Shown here in pieces: positions 33,166-41,421 of a stretch of 64,000 nucleotides of DNA. Position 1 is the first letter of the stretch. Each line of letters begins with the position of its first letter. The position numbers and the translations under genes are program-made. Origin of the DNA: Microvirga aerophila (GTDB lineage Bacteria; Pseudomonadota; Alphaproteobacteria; Rhizobiales; Beijerinckiaceae); assembly GCF_003332305.1 (NCBI RefSeq), contig NZ_QOIO01000020.1:1-64000 (forward strand), given 5' to 3'. A model generated the notes under the pieces. The model had not been told where the DNA came from and did not search any database. It saw only the letters and a list, made by a program, of their open reading frames with translations.

Positions 33166-33741
33166 ATGACCACAACCAAGAAAAGCAGCGTTTCCTTTGC
33201 GGTCGGTGAGGCCGTAGTGTATCCTGCGCACGGTGTCGGGCGGATCACCGGCCTTGAGGAACAGGAGGTTGCCGGTTTCGCGTTGCAGGTGTTCGTCGTC
33301 TCCTTCGAGCACAACAAGATGACGCTGCGGATCCCCGTGAAGAAAGCCACTGATGGCGGGTTACGCAAGATCGCCGAGCGTGTCCTCGTCGAGAAGGCGT
33401 TGGAGGTGCTGTCCGGTCGCGCCCGCATAAAGCGCGGCATGTGGTCCCGCAGGGCTCAGGAGTTAGAGGCCAAGCTCAAGTCAGGCGAACTGATGGCGGT
33501 AGCGGAAGTCGTGCGCGATCTCTATCGCGCTCCGGAACAGGCTGAGTCTTCGTACAGCGAGCGCACGCTTTACGAGGCCGCCCTTGAGATCCTCGGGCGT
33601 GAAGTCGCGGCCGTTCATGGCAGCACCTCCACCGAAGCGCAAAGGCTGATCGAACAGAGCCTGGCCAAAGCGCCGCGTCCGATGGACGCCCGATCGGCAC
33701 CTGAAACGGATGGTGACGACGAGGATGACGCGGCGGCTTAG
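33166..33741 (+). CDS. CarD-family transcriptional regulator
   Basis: A 191-residue protein. The N-terminal RNA-polymerase-interacting Tudor-like domain (FAVGEAVVYPAHGVGRITGL, then LQVFVVSFEHNKMTLRIPVK) and the helical DNA-minor-groove domain (WSRRAQELEAKLKSGELMAV, AEVVRDLYR, SYSERTLYEAALEIL) are complete, followed by an acidic tail ending DGDDEDDAAA. CarD stabilises open promoter complexes, notably at rRNA promoters. ATG at 33166 with AAGGA upstream is chosen; the frame is open 49 codons further upstream but without homology. Confidence 0.92.
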   Translation: MTTTKKSSVSFAVGEAVVYPAHGVGRITGLEEQEVAGFALQVFVVSFEHNKMTLRIPVKKATDGGLRKIAERVLVEKALEVLSGRARIKRGMWSRRAQELEAKLKSGELMAVAEVVRDLYRAPEQAESSYSERTLYEAALEILGREVAAVHGSTSTEAQRLIEQSLAKAPRPMDARSAPETDGDDEDDAAA

Positions 33742-34034
33742 AGCTGGAACCGGCGCGATCAAACACAAGCTCGCCTCAACCGCATCGTCGGAGATCACCA
33801 TACTGCTGACGCAGGCGGTGCGCAGGTCTACTCACGCAGCGGAGGCCGGACCTTAGCAACGTTTTGCTTCATGGCCCAGCCCACTGCCGGCAAGGCGGTG
33901 ACGGCAGCAAGCAGATAGGGCTCTCCCATACCTCGTCTGAGAGGTCGCTTCGGGCCTGAAACTTTCTTGCATTTAAGCGATCGGAACGATATGCCTGCGG
34001 GCACAAAACAGACAAATCTTAGAGAGCACGACCG

Positions 34035-34646
34035 ATGGGCCGGGGGAACGAGCACCGCAGCCGTCAGCGCCAGTTTGGCAGTCAGCCTGATCCTTGGGGT
34101 GATTACGCGCCGCCCCTGCCCTATGAGCGCCCCTCTCATCCATCAGCCCCGCGTGCCGCCTCGGCCCGCGAGACCCAGGCGCGGGTGAAGTGGTTCAATC
34201 CGGACAAGGGCTTTGGCTTCGTCGAGTTGACCGACGGCTCAGGCGAGGCCTTTCTGCACATCCGGCAGGTCGAAGCGGCGGGTCACAGCGCCCTCGCGTT
34301 CGGCACTACGCTGGTGGTCCAGGTGGGTTCGGGGCAGAAGGGATCCGAAGTCACCGAGATCCTCAGCGTTGACACCAGCACCGCCGAGCCTGAGCCGCCT
34401 CGGCACGGGTCACGTCCACAACCATCTGGCCATGGTACTGCCGGTCGACTGCAGTCAAGACATGGGCAATCCGCCTCTGCTTCTGCGAACACTCCGGGCG
34501 TCGTGAAGTGGTACAATGCCGCAAAGGGCTTTGGGTTTGTGACCGTGGATGGTGAGGACAAGGATCTGTTCATCCACGTCTCGGTCCTGGAACGGTCCGG
34601 CCTTGGCGGCTTGGAGCCGGGGAGGGGGTCCGCGTCGCTATTATAG
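34035..34646 (+). CDS. Double cold-shock-domain protein with a frameshifted C-terminus
   Basis: A 203-residue product with two cold-shock domains. The first is ARVKWFNPDKGFGFVELTDG with EAFLHI (about residues 50-110); the second is GVVKWYNAAKGFGFVTVDGE with DLFIHV (about 155-195), joined by a Ser/Gly/Arg-rich linker. CSD proteins bind single-stranded RNA and DNA and act as RNA chaperones. After GLGGLEPG the frame ends oddly (RGSASLL, stop). Reading one base differently at the run of G near 34618-34630 gives the expected VRVAIIEGRKGREVGAIALA and a stop at 34690. So one G is missing, shortening the last two strands of domain two. The first domain is unaffected. Confidence 0.85.
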   Translation: MGRGNEHRSRQRQFGSQPDPWGDYAPPLPYERPSHPSAPRAASARETQARVKWFNPDKGFGFVELTDGSGEAFLHIRQVEAAGHSALAFGTTLVVQVGSGQKGSEVTEILSVDTSTAEPEPPRHGSRPQPSGHGTAGRLQSRHGQSASASANTPGVVKWYNAAKGFGFVTVDGEDKDLFIHVSVLERSGLGGLEPGRGSASLL

Positions 34647-34730
34647 AGGGCCGCAAGGGCCGCGAAGTCGGAGCTATCGCACTGGCATAAACCGCCTAGA
34701 TTGTGCTCGACTTTCTCACTCAGGACCCTA

Positions 34731-34832
34731 GAGCATCGGACCGTTAAGTGGACGCGCCACCGGCGGCTTCGGCATGGCTCCAGGATGGCTGAGATGCAGA
34801 CCTCATCGGATCCGACTTCTCGTCCGATGCTC
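34731..34832. repeat. Short palindromic mobile repeat, copy B (102 bp, TA-flanked)
   Basis: Ends gagcatcggac / gtccgatgctc match copies A and C, with TA at 34729-34730 and 34833-34834, but the interior (for example catcggatccgacttct near the right end) is different and the length is 102 instead of 94 bp. It is a second subfamily using the same ends. It lies in the spacer between the cold-shock gene and the next minus-strand gene. Confidence 0.8.
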
Positions 34833-34894
34833 TAGGCAGCGAGGTTTAAGACCCTCGGCGCTGGAGCTCAGCCAAGAGAACCGCAATCTAGGCT

Positions 34895-35185
34895 TCACCG
34901 CATGATCATGCGGGGAGCTCGCCGTTCCACCACGACGATTTGTCGTCCAGCGGTTGAGCGCGGCACGATCGACAGGCGGCTTGGTGCACGAGCTGCTGGT
35001 CGGACAGCTTTCAGGACGGCCGCTCGCACCTCGTCCTCCGGCAAGCCCATCAGCATGGAGGCGATTTCCGTTTGCCCTTTCACGTCGTCGGCTAACCCTT
35101 GCGCGGCGAAGATCGCCTCGTCGAGGGTTGGCGGCTCGAAGCGGATGCTGGAGCGGGCGCCGTGCTTGTTCCTGACTGTTGGCAT
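34895..35185 (-). CDS. Hypothetical protein (96 aa)
   Basis: Starting at an ATG at 35185 (MPTVRNKHGARSSIRFEPPT) the protein has an acidic helical centre (LDEAIFAAQGLADDVKGQTE, LMGLPEDEVRAAVLKAV) and a basic, strand-like C-terminus (RQIVVVERRAPRMIMR). An upstream in-frame ATG at 35209 would add eight residues. No family recognised; overlapping + strand frames look like shadows. Confidence 0.45.
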   Translation of the reverse strand: MPTVRNKHGARSSIRFEPPTLDEAIFAAQGLADDVKGQTEIASMLMGLPEDEVRAAVLKAVRPAARAPSRLSIVPRSTAGRQIVVVERRAPRMIMR

Positions 35186-35248
35186 CGCTGCTGGTCCCAA
35201 GGCAATCAATGGATGAGGTTGCGCAGATAACCCACCTCACAAAAGCAG

Positions 35249-35271
35249 ATGCCCGCCCAATGGGCGGGCAT
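35249..35271 (-). terminator. Rho-independent terminator of the DUF1127 gene
   Basis: atgcccgccca and tgggcgggcat form an 11-bp stem with an almost absent loop (effectively a 9-bp stem with a small loop), followed on the minus strand by TTTT at 35244-35241. It lies 24 bp after the stop of the DUF1127 gene. Confidence 0.75.
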
Positions 35272-35294
35272 GAACTTTAGGCAGGTTGGCGTCT

Positions 35295-35450
35295 TTACGC
35301 GACGGCTGCCTGACGCGCGATACTGGCGATCTGGAAGCGCGAGATGCCGAGATCGTCGAGTTCGCGATCATTGAGCTGCGACAGCTCACGAACCGTCTCA
35401 CGGTAACGCAGATACGCGCGGATTTGGGAGAGGATGTAGGTTACGAACAT
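35295..35450 (-). CDS. DUF1127 small basic protein
   Basis: A 51-residue protein read on the minus strand from ATG at 35450: RETVRELSQLNDRELDDLGI followed by SRFQIASIAR, the typical DUF1127 (YjiS-like) core with R-x-x-x-x-L-x-x-L-x-D-x-x-L-x-D-I/L-G-I. In Alphaproteobacteria such proteins bind RNA or influence phosphate, C1 and stress metabolism. AAGG lies seven bases upstream of the ATG and a terminator follows directly, so it is a single-gene unit. Confidence 0.88.
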   Translation of the reverse strand: MFVTYILSQIRAYLRYRETVRELSQLNDRELDDLGISRFQIASIARQAAVA

Positions 35451-35724
35451 GCTATGCCTTCAGGTGCTAAGTGCGCCGATCATCGTCTTCGACGACGTTG
35501 ATATGGGATGAGACACCTTAATTAGCAGTCGCTACAATGTAGGGGAGTTATGCTTTAACAGCATGCCGAGCCTAGCCGTATCATCAGCTAGGATATAGCA
35601 TGCCTTGATCGATGACTTTTTAACCGACAGATTATTCTGAATGGCCCGCAGAGCCGGAGCGGTCTGCCTTTCGAAAAGTGATCCTCCCGGAAGTATGGCT
35701 TTTGAGCCGAAGGAGGACTGAGAC

Positions 35725-35859
35725 ATGAGCAAGAAGAGACACACGGCCGAGGAGATTGTCGCCAAGGGCGTCTGCACTCACCTCTGGGCTACCCCGGCCC
35801 GCGCGCGGGAGGTCCTGGTCTCGGCTTCCAAGCTGGCGCTACGGCCAACCCTGAATTAA
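35725..35859 (+). pseudogene. IS3-family element scar: OrfA head joined to OrfB tail
   Basis: ATG at 35725, with AAGGAGGAC upstream, starts MSKKRHTAEEIVAK, the usual first residues of an IS3/IS511-type OrfA. After 14 codons the homology ends; the frame then runs through 30 codons to ALRPTLN and a stop, which resembles the C-terminal end of OrfB in related elements. This looks like an internal deletion that removed nearly all of the element. The surrounding 35451-35917 region holds no other gene. Confidence 0.6.
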
Positions 35860-35917
35860 CATCACACTCGGATCACCCACATGGGGCAGGCCACCCTATG
35901 GGATCACTCAGCACCCA

Positions 35918-36193
35918 CTATTCCGGTGGAGCAGCGGTGAGCTTAGGCAACTCCTTGGTCATCCAAGCGACCATCTCATCCTGGGTCTTCAGATGGTTTG
36001 GCATAGGGATGAACGGTCCGCTTGAGTCATAAACTTTGATCCATAGGCTTGGGCTAACGAACGGATCAACAGCAGAATGCTTTACTGTCCAAAGTGACGG
36101 TGGCCTATGGCTGATCCACATGAAGCGAAGCCCGATGGCTCCGGTCAGCACCGCGAGAGTAACAAAGAGAGCCAGTTCAAAATCAACAGCCAC
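35918..36193 (-). CDS. Hypothetical single-pass membrane protein
   Basis: A 91-residue protein with one N-terminal membrane helix (FELALFVTLAVLTGAIGLRF, residues 4-24) and a soluble part with WTVKHSAVDPFVSPSLWIKV and a Lys/Glu-rich end. No domain recognised. Base composition is lower in GC than the core genes nearby. Confidence 0.55.
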   Translation of the reverse strand: MAVDFELALFVTLAVLTGAIGLRFMWISHRPPSLWTVKHSAVDPFVSPSLWIKVYDSSGPFIPMPNHLKTQDEMVAWMTKELPKLTAAPPE

Positions 36194-36282
36194 AGCCCCG
36201 TGTCCCCTGTTGAGCGCTGAATGACGTCTAGTTCAAGAATCAGGCATCTGTAAGGTTTAGGTTTGAGGATGTGAGAAGCGCT

Positions 36283-36564
36283 TCAATCTGTGCACAGCAC
36301 CTTGCTGACTTCCAAGGCTAAGTCGAGATTTTGCTTCCGCAGCATGACACCAAACGCGTAGTTCTTTCTTACGGTTTCCTGCATCTCTGGATGGCTTTTC
36401 AACTCAACAATGGAGTTCAACAGGTCCTTAGACGCTTCAAACTCGCCTTTGCGGAATTGATCAAGATGAAGCTCAGCGCACTGCTGATACACAAGTGGCT
36501 TGGCGTTTACTCCTACGGTGCAGAGGCTACATCCAATCATGAAAGCAAGTCGAACGTAAAGCAT
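36283..36564 (-). CDS. Small secreted hypothetical protein
   Basis: A 93-residue protein with a signal peptide (YVRLAFMIGCSLCTVGVNAK, likely cleavage after NA-K) and a helical mature part (CAELHLDQFRKGEFEASKDL, then VLCTD at the end) that has two cysteines and could form a disulfide. The low GC content is unlike the catabolic island. Function unknown. Confidence 0.5.
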   Translation of the reverse strand: MLYVRLAFMIGCSLCTVGVNAKPLVYQQCAELHLDQFRKGEFEASKDLLNSIVELKSHPEMQETVRKNYAFGVMLRKQNLDLALEVSKVLCTD

Positions 36565-36948
36565 CTGCGCTCTCCTCGTTCTGTTGTTCAGTCAAACCTT
36601 TTCGTAAATTACGGCCATCACGATCGTTTTGCGATAATTAAGAACTAATAATTGATTTAACAAAATATGATCGCTTGGTGTCAGTAGTCTTGTCCTAATT
36701 TTGCTGTTGGTGAGGCGTTATTTGCAAACCAGAAGCGCCTGAAAACCTTATTCAAGCTTCAGGATAACAGTTTCGGTTATGCCCAACGATTCCGCTTCTT
36801 GGGTAGTCCGCATTTTGCTGAGCATCGAGCTAGAGCTGCCTTGCCTTACCAACCTTCCGAAGTCGAAGCTGCTCTGCGGTAGAACGAACCTTGATCGCCA
36901 TGGCGTGAACCTTACAGCCAAAGAAATCAGCAGCTTAGTACATAATAA

Positions 36949-37036
36949 TGGCGGACGGGGAGATTCGAACTCTCGATACGGTTGCCTGTCTGCCGGATTT
37001 CGAGTGCGGTGCATTCAACCACTCTGCCACCTCTCC
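36949..37036 (-). tRNA. tRNA-Ser(CGA), degenerate
   Basis: The minus strand reads GGAGAGGTGGCAGAGTGGTT, anticodon loop CTCGAAA (anticodon CGA, reading UCG codons), and GTTCGAATC followed by CCGTCCGCCA with the CCA encoded. The D arm and T loop are standard. But the 3' acceptor strand is two bases shorter than in a normal tRNA-Ser, leaving mismatches with GGAGAGG, the T stem has a mismatch, and the long variable arm no longer pairs well. So it is either a damaged extra copy or a tRNA gene with assembly errors. The nearest integrase is 2.4 kb away. Confidence 0.65.
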
Positions 37037-37195
37037 GGGTCGCGAAGGCCTTGGGGCCCGCTGGTTGAGGCCGGGTGGATGATCATCAGTTATTTCCCGC
37101 ACGGAACCAGCCGGTGACTGCATGGCACTGACTTGTTTGCGTGACCTTATTCACGGGCAGCGGGGCAGTGATTGATTATCACCCGCCCTACACGC

Positions 37196-38407
37196 CTACG
37201 GTTGTTCGGGTGCAGGCGGATTGGGTGCTGCATTCGGGGGAGTTCCCGGTCCAGGCGTGCTCTCAGGAGCAGGTGGGGTGGCGAGTTGCTGGCGTACCCC
37301 GGCAAGCTGATTCTGGGCATCAGCGAGTTCCTGGCGAGTGGTCTGAAGCCGCCCTTCCAGCTCCGCGACCTCTCGATTTCGAGTGGCCAGGTCGTCCGTC
37401 ACCCTGGCAAGCTGGGCCTGAAGATCATTTCGCTGTTGGGTTGCCTGGCTCTGGATCTCTGCCAGCTCTTGTGTCAGGCGCTCCCGCTCCGAGCGACTGT
37501 TGGCAAGGCCCCCTTGAGCGGAAGTGGTCGCCTCACGTACCTGCTGGAGGCGCTGCTCGGCCTCGGCGAGCTCTGCTGTCCTCGACAACAGCTCCTGGGT
37601 GGTTCGGCTCACCGTCTCGCGGGTTGCTGTCTCCTGACGTCGAGCCTCCTCAAGCTGACGGCCCACATCAGCCAGTTCTTGCGTGCGTGCCTGGTTGGAC
37701 TGCTCACCTGCAGCAATCTCCTCCCTCACCGCAGCCAGTCGTTGCTCCGCCTGTGGCAGCTGGTTCTGGAGCTCTGAAAGCCGCTGCGACAGGGTTGTGA
37801 TGCCGCGGTTGAGCTCCCCGACACGTTGCTCGTTGGATTGTAGGCTCTGCTGTGCCGCGGAGGCTTGCGACTGAGCCTCGGTTCGGGCCTGCGTGACTTG
37901 CGTCAGTTGTTGCTGCTGGGTCTGCAGGTCCTGTAGGGCGGCCGTGAGTTGCGCCTGCGCTTGCGCACGACCCTGCGTGACCTGGGTCAGCTGCTGCTGG
38001 CCTGTTTGGATCTCCTGCTGAACGGACGCGAGCTGCGCCTGAAGCTGGTCGCGAGATTGAGAGGCTTGCGCAAATTGCTGCTGGGTCACCTGAAACGTTT
38101 GCTGCAGCGTTGCGAGCTGGGCCTGTGCCTGCTCGCGTGCCTGAGTGGTTCGGGCCAGCTGCTGCTCTGCATCTGCGAGCTTGGTCTGCAAGTCTGTCAA
38201 GGTTCGGCCTGCGCGCTGCTGCTCTTCCAACTGCCGTTGCAGGGCAACTTGAGCTTGCTGCACGCGGGCCGTTTCAGCCTGAGCTTCCTGCAGCCGGTTT
38301 GAGGAGGAAAGCCAGATGCCAAGTGCCAAAAGCCAGCCCATGACGGCAACGCCAGCCAGCACCAGAGACACGGGCCGCTTCAACTCAGAGCGGTAATCGA
38401 TTGGCAT
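37196..38407 (-). CDS. Membrane-anchored coiled-coil protein
   Basis: A 403-residue protein. A membrane helix (LVLAGVAVMGWLLALGIWL) near residues 14-33 is followed by about 330 residues of Gln/Ala/Leu/Glu-rich heptad coiled coil with repeated QAQAQLxxxQxxxQxxQQQL blocks, and a Pro-rich tail (residues 375-403). It should span the periplasm as a long rod or form a filament-like scaffold; no catalytic domain is visible. The second of two adjacent ATGs (38407) lies six bases after AGGAGG and is preferred; the frame continues upstream to 38506 without supporting features. The repetition at both levels makes alignment to homologues unreliable. Confidence 0.75.
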   Translation of the reverse strand: MPIDYRSELKRPVSLVLAGVAVMGWLLALGIWLSSSNRLQEAQAETARVQQAQVALQRQLEEQQRAGRTLTDLQTKLADAEQQLARTTQAREQAQAQLATLQQTFQVTQQQFAQASQSRDQLQAQLASVQQEIQTGQQQLTQVTQGRAQAQAQLTAALQDLQTQQQQLTQVTQARTEAQSQASAAQQSLQSNEQRVGELNRGITTLSQRLSELQNQLPQAEQRLAAVREEIAAGEQSNQARTQELADVGRQLEEARRQETATRETVSRTTQELLSRTAELAEAEQRLQQVREATTSAQGGLANSRSERERLTQELAEIQSQATQQRNDLQAQLARVTDDLATRNREVAELEGRLQTTRQELADAQNQLAGVRQQLATPPAPESTPGPGTPPNAAPNPPAPEQP

Positions 38408-38596
38408 CATGAACCTCCTGCAAGCTGGGCACCCAGTCCAACGCAGGACCATCACAAGCGTTGCTTTCGTCCGAGCCGCAAAGCCATCCTTATGCAAGGT
38501 GGTCATTAATTGCTCTCGAAGCGGGAGACTGGCCGGAACGGGTGCGCACCTGAAGGATTAACTGTGTCGTTGCCACACCTAATCCGGAGACCGAGA

Positions 38597-39088
38597 ATGG
38601 CCGAGAAGGATCTCAAGGCTCTCTTTTTGCACCAGCTCAAGGACACCTACTTTGCCGAGAACGCCATCCTCAAAGCCCTGCCGCAGATGGCTGAGGCTGC
38701 GCAGTCGGAGGAGCTCAAGGGGGCACTTGCGGTCCACCTGAAGGAGACCGAGGGGCAGGTGAAGCGCTTGGAGCAGGTGTTCCAGCTTCTGGGAGAGGAG
38801 CCTGCGGGTGTCGAGTGCAAAGCCATTCAGGGCATCATTGAGGAAGGACAGGAGATCCTAGAGGAGTTCAGGGATGGCGAGGCTCTGGATGCTGGGCTAA
38901 TCGCGGCGGCCCAGGCGGTGGAACATTATGAGATCACCCGCTACGGCACCTTGCTGGCGTGGGCTAAGCAGCTTGGCCTCTCGGAGGCAGAAGGGCTGAT
39001 CCAGGAGACGCTGGTCGAGGAGGAGAATACCGACCAGCTCCTTTCTGAGTTGGCGGAGGATGCCATTAATCCTGCCGCTGCAACCTGA
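38597..39088 (+). CDS. YciE/YciF-like ferritin-fold protein (DUF892)
   Basis: A 163-residue helical protein: FLHQLKDTYFAENAILKALP, EELKGALAVHLKETEGQVKR, LEQVFQLLGEEP, then AIQGIIEEGQEIL and VEHYEITRYGTLLAWAKQLG, with metal-binding Glu/His positions (Y/E of TYFAEN, KETEGQ, EHYEI) as in DUF892 proteins. These are stress-induced, dinuclear-metal four-helix proteins. ATG at 38597 with GGAGA upstream is chosen over the longer frame from 38510. It is transcribed divergently from the coiled-coil gene. Confidence 0.9.
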   Translation: MAEKDLKALFLHQLKDTYFAENAILKALPQMAEAAQSEELKGALAVHLKETEGQVKRLEQVFQLLGEEPAGVECKAIQGIIEEGQEILEEFRDGEALDAGLIAAAQAVEHYEITRYGTLLAWAKQLGLSEAEGLIQETLVEEENTDQLLSELAEDAINPAAAT

Positions 39089-39484
39089 GAGGCGCTTGGG
39101 CAGAATTGCCCTTCAATTGGATAGGAGTTCCCCTCGTCGGGACCTCGAGCTGATCTGTTCGCTGCCGAGAGATGGTCTACCCTCAGTGTGAAGACGGGAC
39201 CGGTGACACAGCATGAGCACAGGGTCAAATTGTTGAGGGCCGCCTGAAGAGACTTTTTCTCGCCAATGCTCTCCGGAATGATACTCCACCCTAGCCGAAT
39301 GCCCCAAGATTATGCTACATTCGTGCTACACGAGCTGCCAAAAAGGGCTTGAACATCAATGTTCTGTAGTGCTTGGCACCGTCTCCCCTTGGGAGCGCCA
39401 AAGGTTCTATAAGGCCTTTGATCGCCTTAACATCCTCAGCTATCAGGCATTCTCGGCTCAACCTGTCACACAAAGGTGTCACAC
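39089..39484. other. Region upstream of the integrase
   Basis: About 395 bp with no supported gene. If the integrase belongs to an integrated element its attachment site might lie here, but I see neither a tRNA 3' end nor a clear direct repeat. The integrase promoter should be within it. Confidence 0.3.
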
Positions 39485-41275
39485 ATGAGCGGGGAACTCA
39501 TGCCAAAAGACGCGTACCTTTACCGGCGGGGAAAGGGCGGCAACTACTATCTCAACATGCGGGTTCCAACGGACATCGTTGCAGCTTACGGCAGCGATAA
39601 GGTCTTCGTGAGCCTTGGCACCCGCAATCGAGATGAAGCGCGGCGGTTGCGAAATCTACGGGTTGCCGAGATACAGGCGCAGTTCGATGAGATGCGCCGG
39701 GCTGATAAGGCCAAGCTAGGTCTCCAAGGGAAGTTGGCTAGCCAAGCCTTCTCGCGCGTCTCTCAAGCTGAGCTTGAGCGGATGGCGGTTGGATATTTCA
39801 AGGATGTGTTCGAGCCACTTGCTGCCGATCCGCCGACTGATGAGGTCGATAAGAGTGAACTCATTGACGAGTGGGCCGAAACTCTCGCACGCCTCCAGGA
39901 CAAGGATAAGGAGCAGTGGGCAGATAGCGTCCAAGGAACAGCCGACCACATCCTTATGCAAGCTGGATTGCCGAGGAAGTTCGAGAAAGTGGGCGTCATT
40001 CAGCGAGTGCTGCCGACTGCTGACATAGACAGGACGAGCAACCAATATCGGCAGTTCACACGGTTGGTGAGGCGGGCTGCTATCGAGGGAAGCCGTCTAG
40101 CCCTCTGTGAGTTGAACGGGCAGCCTTTCATCCCTGTCGATCCATTGTTTGCCCCTGGTTGTCGTCCATCAACACAGGAACAACACAGCCCGCGTCTTTC
40201 AGAGGCGCTAGCATCTTGGCGAGATGGCTCAGGGGCACGGGGTAGTAAGCGCCCACGCGAATTGACTGCAAAGGAAGCTGGAAACGCGGTCCGGCAATTC
40301 ATCGAACTTCATGGTGATCTCCATATCGAAGAACTGACTAAACGGCGGGTGAAGGAATTCAGCGACGCCCTGGTTCGTATTCCAGCGCATCTGCCCACAA
40401 GATTTGCGAAACTGGCTGTGCCGGAACTGCTCAAGCAAGACCTAAGTGCCTATCCACTCCGTGCGGCCGGAACCATCAATAAGTCGTTTCAATTGCTTTC
40501 AGCCATCATCGAGACTGCAAAGAAAGAAAGTCACCTTGAGGAGGCCGCTGGTTGGCCCAATCACTACCGAAGCGTCCAGATCGGAGCCGACAGCACCGCT
40601 GAAGAGAGGCGTCTACCATTTAGTTCTGACGAACTGCGGATGATCTTCGTGACTGGGCCCGTGCACGGATCAGATCAGCGGTTTCGAGGCGGTGGAGGCG
40701 AAGCCCAGTTTTGGTTGCCGCTCCTGGCCTTGTTCACTGGAGCACGTCTTGCTGAGTTGGCTCAACTACGAGCTTGTGACATCAAGATAGATGGATCAGG
40801 GGCCGCCTACCTTGATATTGGCACGTCCGGTGGGCGCTCCGTAAAAACTAGGACTAGCATTAGGAAGCTGCCTATCCATTCGGAACTTCGCCGCATTGGC
40901 TTCTTGGAATACGTTGCGAGTGTTCGAGCGATCAGTGGTAACGAAAGTGCCGATCTCTGGCCGGAGGTGCGGTCTGCTGAGGGAAGAGCGCGATCCGCTG
41001 CCTTCTCACAGTGGTTCAATGGCTATCTTAGAAGCAAGACTGTCCGCATCTGCGATCCCCGGAAAGTGTTTCACTCATTCCGACACCAGTTCAAGGATAT
41101 GTGCCGCGATGCTGGGTTATCGGAAGATGTGCATGACGCTCTGACGGGTCATGGCGCTGGGTCGACCGTCGGACGCAAATACGGTTCGGGGCACTCTGTC
41201 TCTCGCTTAGCGAGCGAGCTTGATAAGATCGTGGCTCCGGTAGACTTATCCCATCTGTATTCCGGTGCGACATGA
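39485..41275 (+). CDS. Tyrosine recombinase/phage-type integrase
   Basis: A 596-residue integrase. The N-terminus (YLYRRGKGGNYYLNMRVPTD) is the DUF6538 domain that often precedes this group. The C-terminal catalytic domain shows the conserved residues: Arg in FTGARLAELAQL (about residue 420), HSFRHQFKDM (His-x-x-Arg near 530), GHGAGS with His, and the nucleophile Tyr in VGRKYG near 576. It would integrate or excise a mobile element. ATG at 39485 has AAAGG eight bases before it; a GTG three codons upstream lacks this. Followed by the broken ATPase gene, which could be cargo. It is the only integrase in the window. Confidence 0.88.
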   Translation: MSGELMPKDAYLYRRGKGGNYYLNMRVPTDIVAAYGSDKVFVSLGTRNRDEARRLRNLRVAEIQAQFDEMRRADKAKLGLQGKLASQAFSRVSQAELERMAVGYFKDVFEPLAADPPTDEVDKSELIDEWAETLARLQDKDKEQWADSVQGTADHILMQAGLPRKFEKVGVIQRVLPTADIDRTSNQYRQFTRLVRRAAIEGSRLALCELNGQPFIPVDPLFAPGCRPSTQEQHSPRLSEALASWRDGSGARGSKRPRELTAKEAGNAVRQFIELHGDLHIEELTKRRVKEFSDALVRIPAHLPTRFAKLAVPELLKQDLSAYPLRAAGTINKSFQLLSAIIETAKKESHLEEAAGWPNHYRSVQIGADSTAEERRLPFSSDELRMIFVTGPVHGSDQRFRGGGGEAQFWLPLLALFTGARLAELAQLRACDIKIDGSGAAYLDIGTSGGRSVKTRTSIRKLPIHSELRRIGFLEYVASVRAISGNESADLWPEVRSAEGRARSAAFSQWFNGYLRSKTVRICDPRKVFHSFRHQFKDMCRDAGLSEDVHDALTGHGAGSTVGRKYGSGHSVSRLASELDKIVAPVDLSHLYSGAT

Positions 41276-41421
41276 GTGTCGCACCAGCGTGCTTCCCCAA
41301 TAAACTGTGGGCATTCTTGCTCAGGGGGAACTTACGCGTCGGCTCTTGGATCGTACCAATATACATCAACCTAAGCGCGAGCTAGATACTCAAGGCAACC
41401 CACCCCGATAAGAGCCCAGCA

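Noticed and set aside
33742-34034. Possible gene between carD-like and the cold-shock gene
   Set aside because: About 290 bp without a sensible frame; taken as the cold-shock gene leader and promoter region.
36748-37014. Minus-strand 88-codon frame
   Set aside because: It runs through the tRNA-Ser gene and has no start signal or homology.
37141-37800. Plus-strand frames opposite the coiled-coil gene
   Set aside because: They arise from the repetitive Gln/Ala-coding sequence on the other strand and lack recognisable protein character.
36949-41275. Integration of the integrase element into the tRNA-Ser gene
   Set aside because: No repeated tRNA 3' end was seen near the integrase and two unrelated genes lie between, so this is not supported from the window.
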